From Marixanthomonas ophiurae (GTDB lineage Bacteria; Bacteroidota; Bacteroidia; Flavobacteriales; Flavobacteriaceae): DNA of 64,000 nt. The notes beneath the pieces are model-generated. The model made no database searches. It worked only from the letters and a program-made list of their open reading frames with translations, and was not told the origin of the DNA. The stretch's first letter is position 1; every line of letters begins with the position of its first letter. The stretch covers positions 558,001 to 622,000 of the forward strand of contig NZ_QVID01000001.1 in the NCBI RefSeq assembly GCF_003413745.1. Reading direction: 5' to 3'. Positions 55,481 through 64,000 of the stretch are shown in pieces. The position numbers were made by a program, and so were the translations under genes.

Positions 55481-57484
55481 TTATTTATAACTTCTAGTTT
55501 TAACTTCAATGTTCTCGTAATCCAAGTTCTCTTTGTGCAACACAGCTTCACTAGGTTCTCCTTTATATTCCCAGGCAGCTACATACATAAAGTTTTCGTC
55601 ATCACGCATCGCTTCACCTTCATCGGTTTGGTATTCTTCTCTAAAGTGACCGCCACACGATTCTTCACGATGCAACGCATCTTTTGCAAACAATTCTCCT
55701 AATTCTAGAAAATCTGCTACACGACCTGCTTTTTCAAGTTCTGGGTTCATTTCGTCCATCGAACCGGGTACTTTTACTTCTTTCCAGAACTCTTCACGTA
55801 AGGCTTTAATTTCTGAAATAGCTTCTTTTAGTCCTTTCGCGTTTCTAGACATTCCAACCTTGTTCCACATGATCTTTCCTAGACGCTTATGGATATCATC
55901 AACAGACTTAGTTCCTTTATTGTTAATTAGTTTTTCTAACCGTTCGCGAACATCTTTTTCTGCTTGTTCAAAAGCTGGAAGATCAGTTGAAATTTCTCCA
56001 GTTCTAATATCATCAGCTAAATAATCTCCAATCGTATACGGCAATACAAAATAACCATCGGCCAATCCTTGCATTAATGCAGAAGCTCCTAGTCTGTTTG
56101 CTCCGTGATCGCTAAAGTTAGCTTCTCCAGTAACATAACAGCCTTTTATCGTTGATTGTAAATTGTAATCTACCCAAACGCCACCCATGGTGTAGTGCAC
56201 GGCAGGATAAATCATCATTGGGGTTTTATAAGGATTCGCATCCACAATTTTTTCATACATCTCGAACAGGTTTCCGTATTTATTCGCAACGACTTCTGTT
56301 CCTAATTTTATGATTTCTTCTTTGCTCGGGTTGTGATTTCCATGCATTACGGCTTGCTCTTTTCCATAACGCTCAATCGCAGAAGCGAAATCTAAAAATA
56401 CGGCTTCACCCGTTTTATTAACACCAAATCCAGCATCGCAACGCTCTTTTGCAGCACGAGAAGCCACATCACGAGGCACTAAATTACCAAACGAGGGGTA
56501 ACGACGCTCTAAGTAATAGTCTCGTTCTTCTTCTGAAAGTTCTGTTGGTTTCTTTTTACCTTCACGAATAGCAATCGCATCTTCTTTTTTCTTCGGAACC
56601 CAAATACGTCCGTCATTTCGAAGGGATTCAGACATCAACGTTAATTTAGACTGATGATCTCCCGAGACTGGAATACAGGTTGGGTGAATTTGTGTATAAC
56701 AAGGGTTTGCAAAGTAGGCGCCCTTTTTATGTATTTTCCAAGATGCAGTCACATTACTTCCCATCGCATTGGTGGAAAGGAAAAATACGTTTCCATATCC
56801 TCCTGAAGCAATAACAACCGCATGAGCAGAATGTCTTTCTAGTTTACCTGTAACCAAATCACGGGCAATAATACCACGTGCTTTTCCGTCAACAATCACT
56901 AAATCTAACATTTCGTGACGGTTAAACGGCTGAATTTTACCACGGTTTATTTGGCGGTTCATAGCAGCATACGCTCCTAGTAGTAATTGTTGTCCTGTTT
57001 GTCCTTTTGCGTAAAAAGTACGCGACACTAATACCCCACCAAATGAACGGTTATCTAGTAATCCACCATATTCACGAGCAAAAGGAACTCCTTGTGCCAC
57101 ACATTGGTCAATAATATTAGCAGATACTTCAGCAAGACGGTATACGTTTCCTTCGCGAGAACGATAATCGCCACCTTTTACAGTATCATAAAAAAGACGG
57201 TAGTTAGAATCGCCATCTCCTTGATAGTTTTTTGCAGCGTTAATCCCTCCTTGTGCCGCAATAGAGTGTGCTCTACGAGGGGAATCTTGATAGCAAAATG
57301 TTTTTACGTTATACCCTAGTTCGGCCAACGTTGCAGCGGCACTTCCACCAGCTAAACCTGTTCCCACAACGATAACATCAATGTTTCGTTTGTTCGCAGG
57401 ATTAACAAGATTAATGCTGTTTTTATGGTTTTTCCACTTCTCGTCTAAAGGTCCTTCTGGTATTTTTGCATCTAATATCGACAT
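55481..57484 (-). CDS. sdhA: Succinate dehydrogenase/fumarate reductase flavoprotein subunit
   Basis: A 667-residue flavoprotein. The FAD-binding [10 protein letters not shown] stretch (41-50), the His that links FAD (H73 in [11 protein letters not shown]) and substrate residues in the capping region ([10 protein letters not shown]) are present. It oxidises succinate to fumarate. It starts 12 bp after the sdhC stop and ends 17 bp before sdhB, so sdhCAB is one operon. The order C-A-B with one cytochrome subunit is the type B (Wolinella/Bacteroidetes) arrangement. Confidence 0.96.
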   Translation of the reverse strand: MSILDAKIPEGPLDEKWKNHKNSINLVNPANKRNIDVIVVGTGLAGGSAAATLAELGYNVKTFCYQDSPRRAHSIAAQGGINAAKNYQGDGDSNYRLFYDTVKGGDYRSREGNVYRLAEVSANIIDQCVAQGVPFAREYGGLLDNRSFGGVLVSRTFYAKGQTGQQLLLGAYAAMNRQINRGKIQPFNRHEMLDLVIVDGKARGIIARDLVTGKLERHSAHAVVIASGGYGNVFFLSTNAMGSNVTASWKIHKKGAYFANPCYTQIHPTCIPVSGDHQSKLTLMSESLRNDGRIWVPKKKEDAIAIREGKKKPTELSEEERDYYLERRYPSFGNLVPRDVASRAAKERCDAGFGVNKTGEAVFLDFASAIERYGKEQAVMHGNHNPSKEEIIKLGTEVVANKYGNLFEMYEKIVDANPYKTPMMIYPAVHYTMGGVWVDYNLQSTIKGCYVTGEANFSDHGANRLGASALMQGLADGYFVLPYTIGDYLADDIRTGEISTDLPAFEQAEKDVRERLEKLINNKGTKSVDDIHKRLGKIMWNKVGMSRNAKGLKEAISEIKALREEFWKEVKVPGSMDEMNPELEKAGRVADFLELGELFAKDALHREESCGGHFREEYQTDEGEAMRDDENFMYVAAWEYKGEPSEAVLHKENLDYENIEVKTRSYK

Positions 57485-57496
57485 AGCTTTTGCTGT

Positions 57497-58162
57497 TTAG
57501 TGGGAAATTTGATTAAAATGATGGTACAAGGCTATAATGATAAAGCCTAACGGAATTACAATAGCATAGAGCTTTGTAAATCCTTTAACCGCTTTTGAGA
57601 ACTTATTATTCCAACCCATTGTTTGGAAAGAAGAAGCAAATCCGTGCCATAAATGAAACATTAATAACACAAATGATAGCACATAAATTCCAGTTCGTAC
57701 TGGGCTTTCAAACTTATGAACCAACTCGCCATAATACCGTGTCGCATCTGCTGGATGGGATTCTACATATTTATGTACAATTTCCGGAACCCAAAAGTCG
57801 TAAAAGTGCAATCCTAAGAATGCTAAGATTACAGCTCCTGAAATAATCATATTTCGGGATGCCCACGTAGAATTGGTGTTTCCTTTATACGATTTGTAAC
57901 TTATTTTTCGAGCTTTATTATTTTTAAGCTCTAAGATAATTCCCATTACAAAGTGAAATACAACACCAAAAATTAATACGGGTTGCAAAATAAACTGCAC
58001 CAACGGGTTGGTTCCCATAAAATGAGACCAGCTGTTAAACGTTTCTTCAGAAAAAACCGAGGAAAAGTTTATGGTAAAATGTTGTGCAAGAAAAAATACA
58101 AGAAATAGACCTGAAAGGGCCATCGCCACTTTTTTGGCGATCGAAGCGGATAATATTCCCAT
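57497..58162 (-). CDS. sdhC: Succinate dehydrogenase cytochrome b subunit, type B
   Basis: A 221-residue membrane subunit with five predicted helices and His residues at AQHFTINF, VFHFVMG, GLHFYDFW and MFHLWHGF, which can bind two haem b groups. It anchors SdhA/B and passes electrons to menaquinone. It is the first gene of the operon; its promoter must lie in the 111 bp between it and the gene upstream, which also reads on the - strand. Confidence 0.94.
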   Translation of the reverse strand: MGILSASIAKKVAMALSGLFLVFFLAQHFTINFSSVFSEETFNSWSHFMGTNPLVQFILQPVLIFGVVFHFVMGIILELKNNKARKISYKSYKGNTNSTWASRNMIISGAVILAFLGLHFYDFWVPEIVHKYVESHPADATRYYGELVHKFESPVRTGIYVLSFVLLMFHLWHGFASSFQTMGWNNKFSKAVKGFTKLYAIVIPLGFIIIALYHHFNQISH

Positions 58163-58273
58163 TATGGTTTAATTTTTCAAAAATTAAGGTAGACAAAAGT
58201 ACTACTGAAAAAGGTTTCAACAAAAAGTATCAATTGTTTTCCTCTTTATTTAGAACTGTTTTAAATACAATAC

Positions 58274-61114
58274 TTATTTAATTTCAAGTTTTTGAGTTTT
58301 TGAGGCACCACTTATTGACACCTTTACATCATACATCCCCTCAGGCAAATAATACTTTTCATTATCTGCTTTCTTCACTTCGACATCAGCTTTTTCCAGA
58401 ATTTTTCTACCTTTTTCTGAAACAGTTATATCATACTCAATTATATTAACACCTTTTACAACATCTTTTGTAAGCTGCTGTACTTCTTTTCCTTCTTTCG
58501 TTTTAATGGTAATAATTGCTTTTCCTTCGGAAGGACTATAAAGTTGAAGGTTTATTGAAGGTTCAATTACATCGTACCATTCTCCATATTTGCTACCCCA
58601 ACGGCTCGAGAACTGGATGGGGTTTAATTCAGCTAACAATACATCATTCATTTTAGAAACATTCATTTGCTGAAGCAAAGAAACATTAGCCAAATAGAAA
58701 GAGCGGCCGTGTGTACCTAAAATCAAATCTTTTTCGCGCTCTTGAATGACCAAATCGTGAACCGCTACATTCGGCAACCCTTCTGAAAATGCCTCCCAAG
58801 AATTTCCTTTATTAAAAGAAACATAAGCTCCATTATCTGTACCTATATATAGTACATTTTCATTTTCAGGATCTTCCTTAATTACATTTACAGGTGATGC
58901 TGGTAGATTACTACTGATATCTTTCCACGTTTGTCCGTAGTTTTCACTTGCATACACGTAGGTTTTAAAATCATCCCAACGATACCCGTTCAACGTAACA
59001 TATACCCTTTCTTTTTTATGTTTTGAAGCGATTACTCTGCTCACCCACAAATCTTTTGGAAATGATTTTGAAATATCCGTCCAATTACCACCTGCATTTT
59101 TTGAAACGTGCAACATACCATCGTCACTTCCGGCATATAACAACCCGAAGGTAAAAGGTGATTCACTAATACTTGTTAACGTTCCGTAAGCAACATTTCC
59201 AGGTTTTCCACCTTTGGTAAGATCGCCAGAAATGGCTTCCCAATCATCACCTTGGTTCATACTTCGCATGAGTTTATTTCCTCCTAAATAGAGAATATCT
59301 TGATTATGCGGACTCAATAAAATAGGTGTTTGCCAATTAAAGCGATACGGGCTATCACCCAGTTCATGTTTCGGCTGGATATAGGTTTGTTCTTCAGTTT
59401 CACGATTGATCCTGAAATAATTTCCAAACTGAAAACCGGTATAAACAATGTTACTGTTTCTGTTATCAATTTGAACATGCATACCATCACCGCCCATAAT
59501 ACTTTCATATGGGTTTTGTCCAGATTGTTGCCAACCATAATCTATTTTGGCATTGTGCGGCCCTACCCACACACCATTGTCCTGCAAGCCACCATACACA
59601 TTATAAGGCTCTTCGTTATCTACATTCACAGTATAAAACTGCCCCACGGCCGGCGCGTTGTTTTTAATCCACGTTTTACCATCATCGTAACTAATGTTAA
59701 CACCACCATCATTACCATCAATTAAATGACCTGCCTTTTTAGGGTTAATCCATAACGCATGATGATCTGCGTGTACGTTTTCTGCACTAATTGATTCAAA
59801 GGTTTTACCTCCATCGGCTGATTTTAGAATAGGAACTCCATAAATATATATTTTATCTGAATTGGAAGGATCTACATGTATTTTTCCGAAGTAATATCCG
59901 TACGAATAATACAAATTATTAATATACCCTTCGTGGGTTTTACCCCATGTTTTGCCCCCATCTGTACTTTTATATACCTCAGCACCAATAACTGGTGTGT
60001 CAAATAATTGCGTATTGGCATCTTCTAAATATTTAGCAAGATCTGCTGGTTTTACGCTGCCACTACGCACCATGTTTTTTACGTTTTCGGCTTTGTATTT
60101 TTCCTGAAAACCATTGGCGCGCAAAAACTTTTTCAGCTTATCATTGTCCAACGCCAAAAACTCTGAAGCACTCATTTTTTTGAATACATCTTTCGTCAAC
60201 GCATCACTATCAGTGTCCATTTTTTCTTTTTTACGATGATCTTGGTTGTCGATTATAGCATAGACTGCATTATCATCAACCACAGCTAAACCAATACGAC
60301 CAGCACCTTTTCCTGTTGGAAATCCGCTGCCAGAAACAGACATCTTTTTCCAAGTATCACCCCCGTCGGTGCTTTTATAAATAGCACTCCCTTCACCGCT
60401 TCCGGTAAAATTCCACGCTTTTCGGTCTTTTTCCCAAGAAGAAGCATAGAGTAAATCGAAATTATTTGGGTCGCGATCCATTTCGATAATACCGCTTTCG
60501 TCATTTACAAATAAGGTTTTATTCCATGTTTTTCCTCCATCTACCGTTTTATAAACACCGCGTTCTTCGTTGGTAGAATATAAATGCCCCACAGCACTTA
60601 CCACCACCTCATCAGGATTTGATGGGTTTATCAATATTTTGCTAATATGGTGACTGCCTTTTAACCCCATATTTTGCCACGTTTCACCTTTATCGGTAGA
60701 TTTCAGCAAGCCAATTCCAGCATATGACGAGCGAGAAGCGTTTACTTCTCCGGTTCCTACCCAAATCGTGCCGTTTTTCCAATCTACAGCAAGACTTCCT
60801 ACATTTTGTGTTACGCTATTATCTAACACTGGTGTAAAGGAAGTACCGTTATTGTTGGTGTACCAAACGCCACCACTAGCATAGCCCGCATAAAATTCAA
60901 TTGGATTATCAGGGTTTACAGCAAAATCAACAATACGGCCACTCATTACTGTCGGACCAATATTTTTAAAAGGTAGATTTTTTACGAGTGAGCTTTGCGA
61001 AAGTTGTTCTTTTTGCTGCAATGCTTTTTCTAATTCGGCTTTTGAAGTTGCCGGTTGTTGAGAAAATGCTGAAATAAAAAGGAAACTGAATAATAAAAGT
61101 AAGGATTGCTTCAT
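58274..61114 (-). CDS. Sortilin/VPS10-like BNR-repeat protein
   Basis: A 946-residue secreted protein: signal peptide (1-18, ending AFS), then about ten Asp-box/BNR repeats of the S-x-D-x-G-x-T-W type (TDKGETW, STDGGDTW, STDGGKTWGK, NYGQTWKD, NKGNSWEA) forming propeller blades, and a C-terminal strand-rich domain (about 860-946). The closest recalled relatives are WD40/YVTN/BNR-like, sortilin-like proteins in Bacteroidetes. There is no catalytic triad of a sialidase and no type IX tail. It is transcribed on its own, upstream of sdhC. Confidence 0.85.
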   Translation of the reverse strand: MKQSLLLLFSFLFISAFSQQPATSKAELEKALQQKEQLSQSSLVKNLPFKNIGPTVMSGRIVDFAVNPDNPIEFYAGYASGGVWYTNNNGTSFTPVLDNSVTQNVGSLAVDWKNGTIWVGTGEVNASRSSYAGIGLLKSTDKGETWQNMGLKGSHHISKILINPSNPDEVVVSAVGHLYSTNEERGVYKTVDGGKTWNKTLFVNDESGIIEMDRDPNNFDLLYASSWEKDRKAWNFTGSGEGSAIYKSTDGGDTWKKMSVSGSGFPTGKGAGRIGLAVVDDNAVYAIIDNQDHRKKEKMDTDSDALTKDVFKKMSASEFLALDNDKLKKFLRANGFQEKYKAENVKNMVRSGSVKPADLAKYLEDANTQLFDTPVIGAEVYKSTDGGKTWGKTHEGYINNLYYSYGYYFGKIHVDPSNSDKIYIYGVPILKSADGGKTFESISAENVHADHHALWINPKKAGHLIDGNDGGVNISYDDGKTWIKNNAPAVGQFYTVNVDNEEPYNVYGGLQDNGVWVGPHNAKIDYGWQQSGQNPYESIMGGDGMHVQIDNRNSNIVYTGFQFGNYFRINRETEEQTYIQPKHELGDSPYRFNWQTPILLSPHNQDILYLGGNKLMRSMNQGDDWEAISGDLTKGGKPGNVAYGTLTSISESPFTFGLLYAGSDDGMLHVSKNAGGNWTDISKSFPKDLWVSRVIASKHKKERVYVTLNGYRWDDFKTYVYASENYGQTWKDISSNLPASPVNVIKEDPENENVLYIGTDNGAYVSFNKGNSWEAFSEGLPNVAVHDLVIQEREKDLILGTHGRSFYLANVSLLQQMNVSKMNDVLLAELNPIQFSSRWGSKYGEWYDVIEPSINLQLYSPSEGKAIITIKTKEGKEVQQLTKDVVKGVNIIEYDITVSEKGRKILEKADVEVKKADNEKYYLPEGMYDVKVSISGASKTQKLEIK

Positions 61115-61234
61115 TGAGAGTAATTTTAAACGTTGAAATTACTGAAATCCCTTGCTTTAACAAAATTTTATTTTCCTAGCAGCAGCCTTTGGTTTAATTT
61201 CCATTAATTTTGAAAAAATTCAGAAAAAAACACC

Positions 61235-62527
61235 ATGAAGTATCATCCAATTGACAGCAACTTATTTATAAAAAACCGTAAAAATTTTATGGCTCAAATG
61301 AAGTCAAAAAGCCTTGCGGTATTTAACAGTAATGACATCTACCCTATTGGCGCAGACAGCACGATGCCGTTTCAGCAGTCTCGTGATCTTTTCTACCTAA
61401 GTGGTGTAGATCAAGATAAGAGTATGTTATTATTATTTCCAGATGCTGTAGAAGAAAAACACCGTGAAATTTTATTTTTAACTGAAACCAACGACCACAT
61501 TGCCGTTTGGGAAGGTGAAAAACTAACAAAAGAAAAAGCAACTGAAACTACTGGCGTTAAAACCGTGTATTGGCTAAAGGAATTTGATAAAATTTTCTTT
61601 GAACTAATGACACAAGCCGAAACGATATATTTTAACACCAACGAGCATTACCGTGCCAATGTGGAAACGGAGACTCGTGAAGACCGTTTTATTAAAAAAA
61701 CAAAAGCACAATTTCCGGCACACAGTTGGGCAAAAAGCAACCCTATTTTACAACGGTTGCGGTCTGTAAAAGATCCTATCGAGCTTGATATTATGCAACA
61801 AGCGTGTAATATTACCGAAAAAGGTTTTAGAAGAATTTTAGATTTTGTAAAACCAGGCGTGATGGAATACGAAATTGAAGCTGAGTTTATGCACGAGTTT
61901 CTAAGTAACCGTTCACGTGGTTTTGCTTACACTCCAATTGTTGCGAGTGGTAAAAACGCCTGTGTATTACACTATGTTGAAAACAACCAGCAATGTAAAG
62001 ATGGGGATTTAATTTTACTAGACGTCGGTGCAGAGTACGCCAATTACAGTAGCGATATGTCTCGTACGATTCCGGTAGGTGGAAAATTCACCAAACGACA
62101 GAAAGAAGTTTATAATGCTGTAAATCGTGTTAAAAACGACGCTACAAAAATGCTCGTTCCTGGAACGCTTTGGAAAGAATATCACGAAGAAGTTGGAAAA
62201 TTAATGACTTCAGAATTACTTGGATTAGGAATCTTAGATAAAGCTGATGTAAAAAACGAAAATCCAGACTGGCCAGCATACAAAAAATACTTTATGCACG
62301 GTACTAGCCATCACATTGGTCTAGATACACACGATTACGGAATTTTATGGGAGCCTATGCAAGCCAATCAAGTGTTTACCGTTGAGCCTGGTATCTATTT
62401 ACCGGATGAAGGTTTCGGAATCCGCTTGGAAGATGATGTGGTTATTCAGGAAAATGGGGAACCTCATAACCTGATGCGCAACATTCCGATTGAAGCAGAT
62501 GAAATTGAAGAAATCATGAATAAATAA
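61235..62527 (+). CDS. pepP: Xaa-Pro aminopeptidase (aminopeptidase P, M24B)
   Basis: A 430-residue M24 metallopeptidase. The two-metal site shows D (LLDVGAEYANYSSDMSRT gives both Asp), H (GTSHHIGLD) and two Glu (TVEPGIY, RLEDDVV). The N-terminal AMP_N-like domain (residues 1-170) is present, so the enzyme should remove N-terminal residues before proline. Likely an alone-transcribed gene with a terminator after it. A TAATTTTG box lies 23-30 bp upstream of the ATG, a possible -7 promoter box, but no well-placed -33 box is seen. Confidence 0.93.
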   Translation: MKYHPIDSNLFIKNRKNFMAQMKSKSLAVFNSNDIYPIGADSTMPFQQSRDLFYLSGVDQDKSMLLLFPDAVEEKHREILFLTETNDHIAVWEGEKLTKEKATETTGVKTVYWLKEFDKIFFELMTQAETIYFNTNEHYRANVETETREDRFIKKTKAQFPAHSWAKSNPILQRLRSVKDPIELDIMQQACNITEKGFRRILDFVKPGVMEYEIEAEFMHEFLSNRSRGFAYTPIVASGKNACVLHYVENNQQCKDGDLILLDVGAEYANYSSDMSRTIPVGGKFTKRQKEVYNAVNRVKNDATKMLVPGTLWKEYHEEVGKLMTSELLGLGILDKADVKNENPDWPAYKKYFMHGTSHHIGLDTHDYGILWEPMQANQVFTVEPGIYLPDEGFGIRLEDDVVIQENGEPHNLMRNIPIEADEIEEIMNK

Positions 62528-62553
62528 ACGTTTTAGGCGTTTTTAAATATATT

Positions 62554-62581
62554 CCGGTATAGAAATGAATCGCTATGCCGG
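62554..62581 (+). terminator. Terminator after pepP
   Basis: ccggtatag (62554-62562) pairs with ctatgccgg (62573-62581; one G-U pair) then ATTTTTTTAT. It ends the pepP transcript and separates it from the next gene. Confidence 0.85.
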
Positions 62582-62602
62582 ATTTTTTTATACCATTATA
62601 TA

Positions 62603-63373
62603 ATGACACATACTTTTAAAAACACACCTATATATTATAGTATAACCGGAAGTGGTCCGGCAATGGTTTTATTACATGGATTTCTAGAAAGTTCAACTAT
62701 ATGGAATGAATATATTGCTGCCCTTTCTGAAAAACATACTGTCATTACTATAGACTTCCCTGGGCACGGAAAAAGCGAAATCGTTTCTAAAACACATAGT
62801 ATGCAACTTATGGCCAAAGTGGTAAAAAGTGTTTTACATGAATTAAATATTGAATCTGCAATTCTTATTGGTCATTCTATGGGCGGCTATGTGGCATTGG
62901 CTTATACTGAATTGTTTCAGGATGACGTTGAAAAATTAATTTTATTGAATTCTACGCCTACAGCAGATTCTGAAGAACGTAAGCAAAACCGAAGACGCGC
63001 TTTAAAAGTACTAGATCATAATGCAGAAGCTTTTATAAGTATGGCGATTATGAATCTATTTTCTGAAAATTCAAAAAAGAGATTTACTTCAGAAATTGAA
63101 ACATTAAAAAAAGAAGCGCTTCAGTTTCCAGTAGCTGGTATACAAGCAGCCATCCGTGGGATGATTAATCGAAAAGACCGGACCGATGTTTTAGCGAATT
63201 TTGATAAGAAGAAAATCATGGTTTGCGGTAATGAAGACCCAATTATGTCTATTTCAGATTCAAAAGTTATTTCAGAAACAACAAATACGGAGTTAATTCA
63301 GCTTGAGGGAGGACATATGAGTTGGCTAGAAAACACCGATGAAATTCATAAAATAATGCATTTCATCGAATAA
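62603..63373 (+). CDS. Alpha/beta-hydrolase
   Basis: A 256-residue hydrolase with nucleophile S92 in GHSMGGY, oxyanion region HGFLES, and a C-terminal His in GGHMSWLEN. The acid residue is probably the Asp in NEDPIM. The family covers esterases, epoxide hydrolases and similar enzymes; the MhpC/RutD-like shape does not fix the substrate. It has its own ATG, with a T-rich tail after the stop but no strong hairpin. Confidence 0.88.
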   Translation: MTHTFKNTPIYYSITGSGPAMVLLHGFLESSTIWNEYIAALSEKHTVITIDFPGHGKSEIVSKTHSMQLMAKVVKSVLHELNIESAILIGHSMGGYVALAYTELFQDDVEKLILLNSTPTADSEERKQNRRRALKVLDHNAEAFISMAIMNLFSENSKKRFTSEIETLKKEALQFPVAGIQAAIRGMINRKDRTDVLANFDKKKIMVCGNEDPIMSISDSKVISETTNTELIQLEGGHMSWLENTDEIHKIMHFIE

Positions 63374-63439
63374 ATATGCGTTTTAACGTTTTTTTAAAAC
63401 TTTTATCTATATTTATCACAACAAAAAAACGTAGAAAAT

Positions 63440-63682
63440 ATGGATAATTCCTCTAAATCATCATTTTCAATAGGAAGTGTAATTTGCCAAACCATAGGGC
63501 ACAAGTATACAGAAACACGAAAAATCACTAATCACATTCACGAATACAAGTGCAAACACTGTGGCCGTGAAGTAACTGAAAATTCTGCAGGAAAAATTGA
63601 ACTGCTTACCCATAAAATAAGGCAGGTAAACAATAACGTAGCTGAGTTTTTTGAACGTAAAAACAGAAAAGTAGCTGTATAA
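63440..63682 (+). CDS. Small zinc-ribbon-like protein
   Basis: An 80-residue protein with a KCKHCGREVT stretch near residues 41-50, giving one Cys-x-x-Cys pair, and another Cys near residue 14 (SVICQTIGHKY). It may bind a metal, but one clear pair is not enough for a full zinc site. Conserved proteins of this length occur in Flavobacteriaceae. It is convergent with thiL (8 bp apart). Confidence 0.6.
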   Translation: MDNSSKSSFSIGSVICQTIGHKYTETRKITNHIHEYKCKHCGREVTENSAGKIELLTHKIRQVNNNVAEFFERKNRKVAV

Positions 63683-63689
63683 GCTCTAA

Positions 63690-64000
63690 TTAATCTTCTT
63701 GCATTGAATTCCAGCCTCTTGCTACCAATGGAATTTTTGTATTAGCGCGTGTTATTAAATGCATCCCTTCGCTTTCTTGTGTCATATGCCCAATAACTGT
63801 TAAGTGTGGATTCCCCTTAATTTTCGGAAAATCTTCTGTAGAAACGGTAAACAGCAATTCGTAATCTTCGCCTCCACTTAAAGCAATTGTAGTGCTATCC
63901 ATTTCAAATTCTTCACAGGTTGAGATAACTTGTGGATCTAACGGAATTTTGTCTTCGTATAAATTACAACCTACTTTCGAGTTTTTACAAATGTGGATTA
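63690..64000 (-). CDS. thiL: Thiamine-monophosphate kinase, 3' part (cut by window edge)
   Basis: The C-terminal 102 codons of a kinase that phosphorylates thiamine monophosphate to the diphosphate. The pattern ALSGGEDYELLFTV, followed by HLTVIGHMT and a final GWNSM, is typical of ThiL. In-frame coding continues to the right edge (IHICKNSKVGCNLYEDKIPL), so the N-terminus lies outside the window. The ATG near 63,902 is internal and not used as the start. Confidence 0.92.
   Translation of the reverse strand, partial: IHICKNSKVGCNLYEDKIPLDPQVISTCEEFEMDSTTIALSGGEDYELLFTVSTEDFPKIKGNPHLTVIGHMTQESEGMHLITRANTKIPLVARGWNSMQED

Noticed and set aside
59330-59725. 131-aa frame opposite the BNR protein
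   Set aside because: Shadow of a gene with clear repeats on the other strand.
61205-61212. TAATTTTG as a full promoter for pepP
   Set aside because: It matches the Bacteroidetes -7 box, but no -33 box at suitable distance is seen; the nearest TTTG is only 13 bp away.

Overview
The window reads as a low-GC Bacteroidetes chromosome segment, most likely a marine-type Flavobacteriaceae. The evidence is CTnDOT-style tra/mob genes, a type IX secretion sorting domain, a one-subunit cytochrome b succinate dehydrogenase, A-rich start regions that mostly lack Shine-Dalgarno sequences, and many lipoproteins with Flavobacterium-like lipoboxes.

Bases 1 to about 35,090 are most of an integrative conjugative element (ICE). 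From left to right it holds: copper/efflux cargo (PRPP-synthetase-like protein cut by the window edge, a secreted protein, a small conserved protein, a CopB-type P1B ATPase, an MFS exporter); an RteC-like regulator; a small replication module (HTH protein, DnaD-like protein, DnaC-like ATPase) preceded by ACTTGGG repeats; a two-gene modification/nuclease pair (995-aa N6-adenine methylase plus a 223-aa PD-(D/E)XK protein); a lytic amidase divergent from a compact traE-F-G-I-J-K-M-N operon; a lipoprotein; a Schlafen/AlbA_2-type regulator; a Gabija-like defence operon with an extra upstream gene of nuclease-like N-terminus; the mobilisation genes (coupling protein, relaxase, MobA-like protein) with a palindrome-rich probable oriT; and a maintenance module (two small hypotheticals, Ssb, a 53-aa protein coupled to a DUF932 protein, and ParB). 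No integrase is in the window, so the left end lies outside it. The right end is placed, by inference, at the 3' end of a tRNA-Leu(CAA) gene near 35,091.

From 35,173 to the end is ordinary chromosome: a broken tRNA-Leu copy carrying a palindromic insertion, a giant putative outer-membrane protein, a T9SS cargo protein, lipoproteins, glyS, comF, a nitrilase-family amidase, katG with an ankyrin gene, a PLP aminotransferase, a TPR hybrid histidine kinase, sdhCAB, a BNR/sortilin-like repeat protein, an aminopeptidase P, an alpha/beta hydrolase and the 3' part of thiL.

The points most worth checking are the three-gene Gabija-like operon next to a Schlafen-type regulator, the methylase plus small nuclease pair, the 13-nt hairpins at all four real gaps of the tra operon, a 140-bp leader duplicated in front of the parB and DUF932 operons, the structured 750-bp gene-free stretch upstream of ssb, and the tRNA-Leu relic. 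Family names come from motif recognition by eye; no database search was run.
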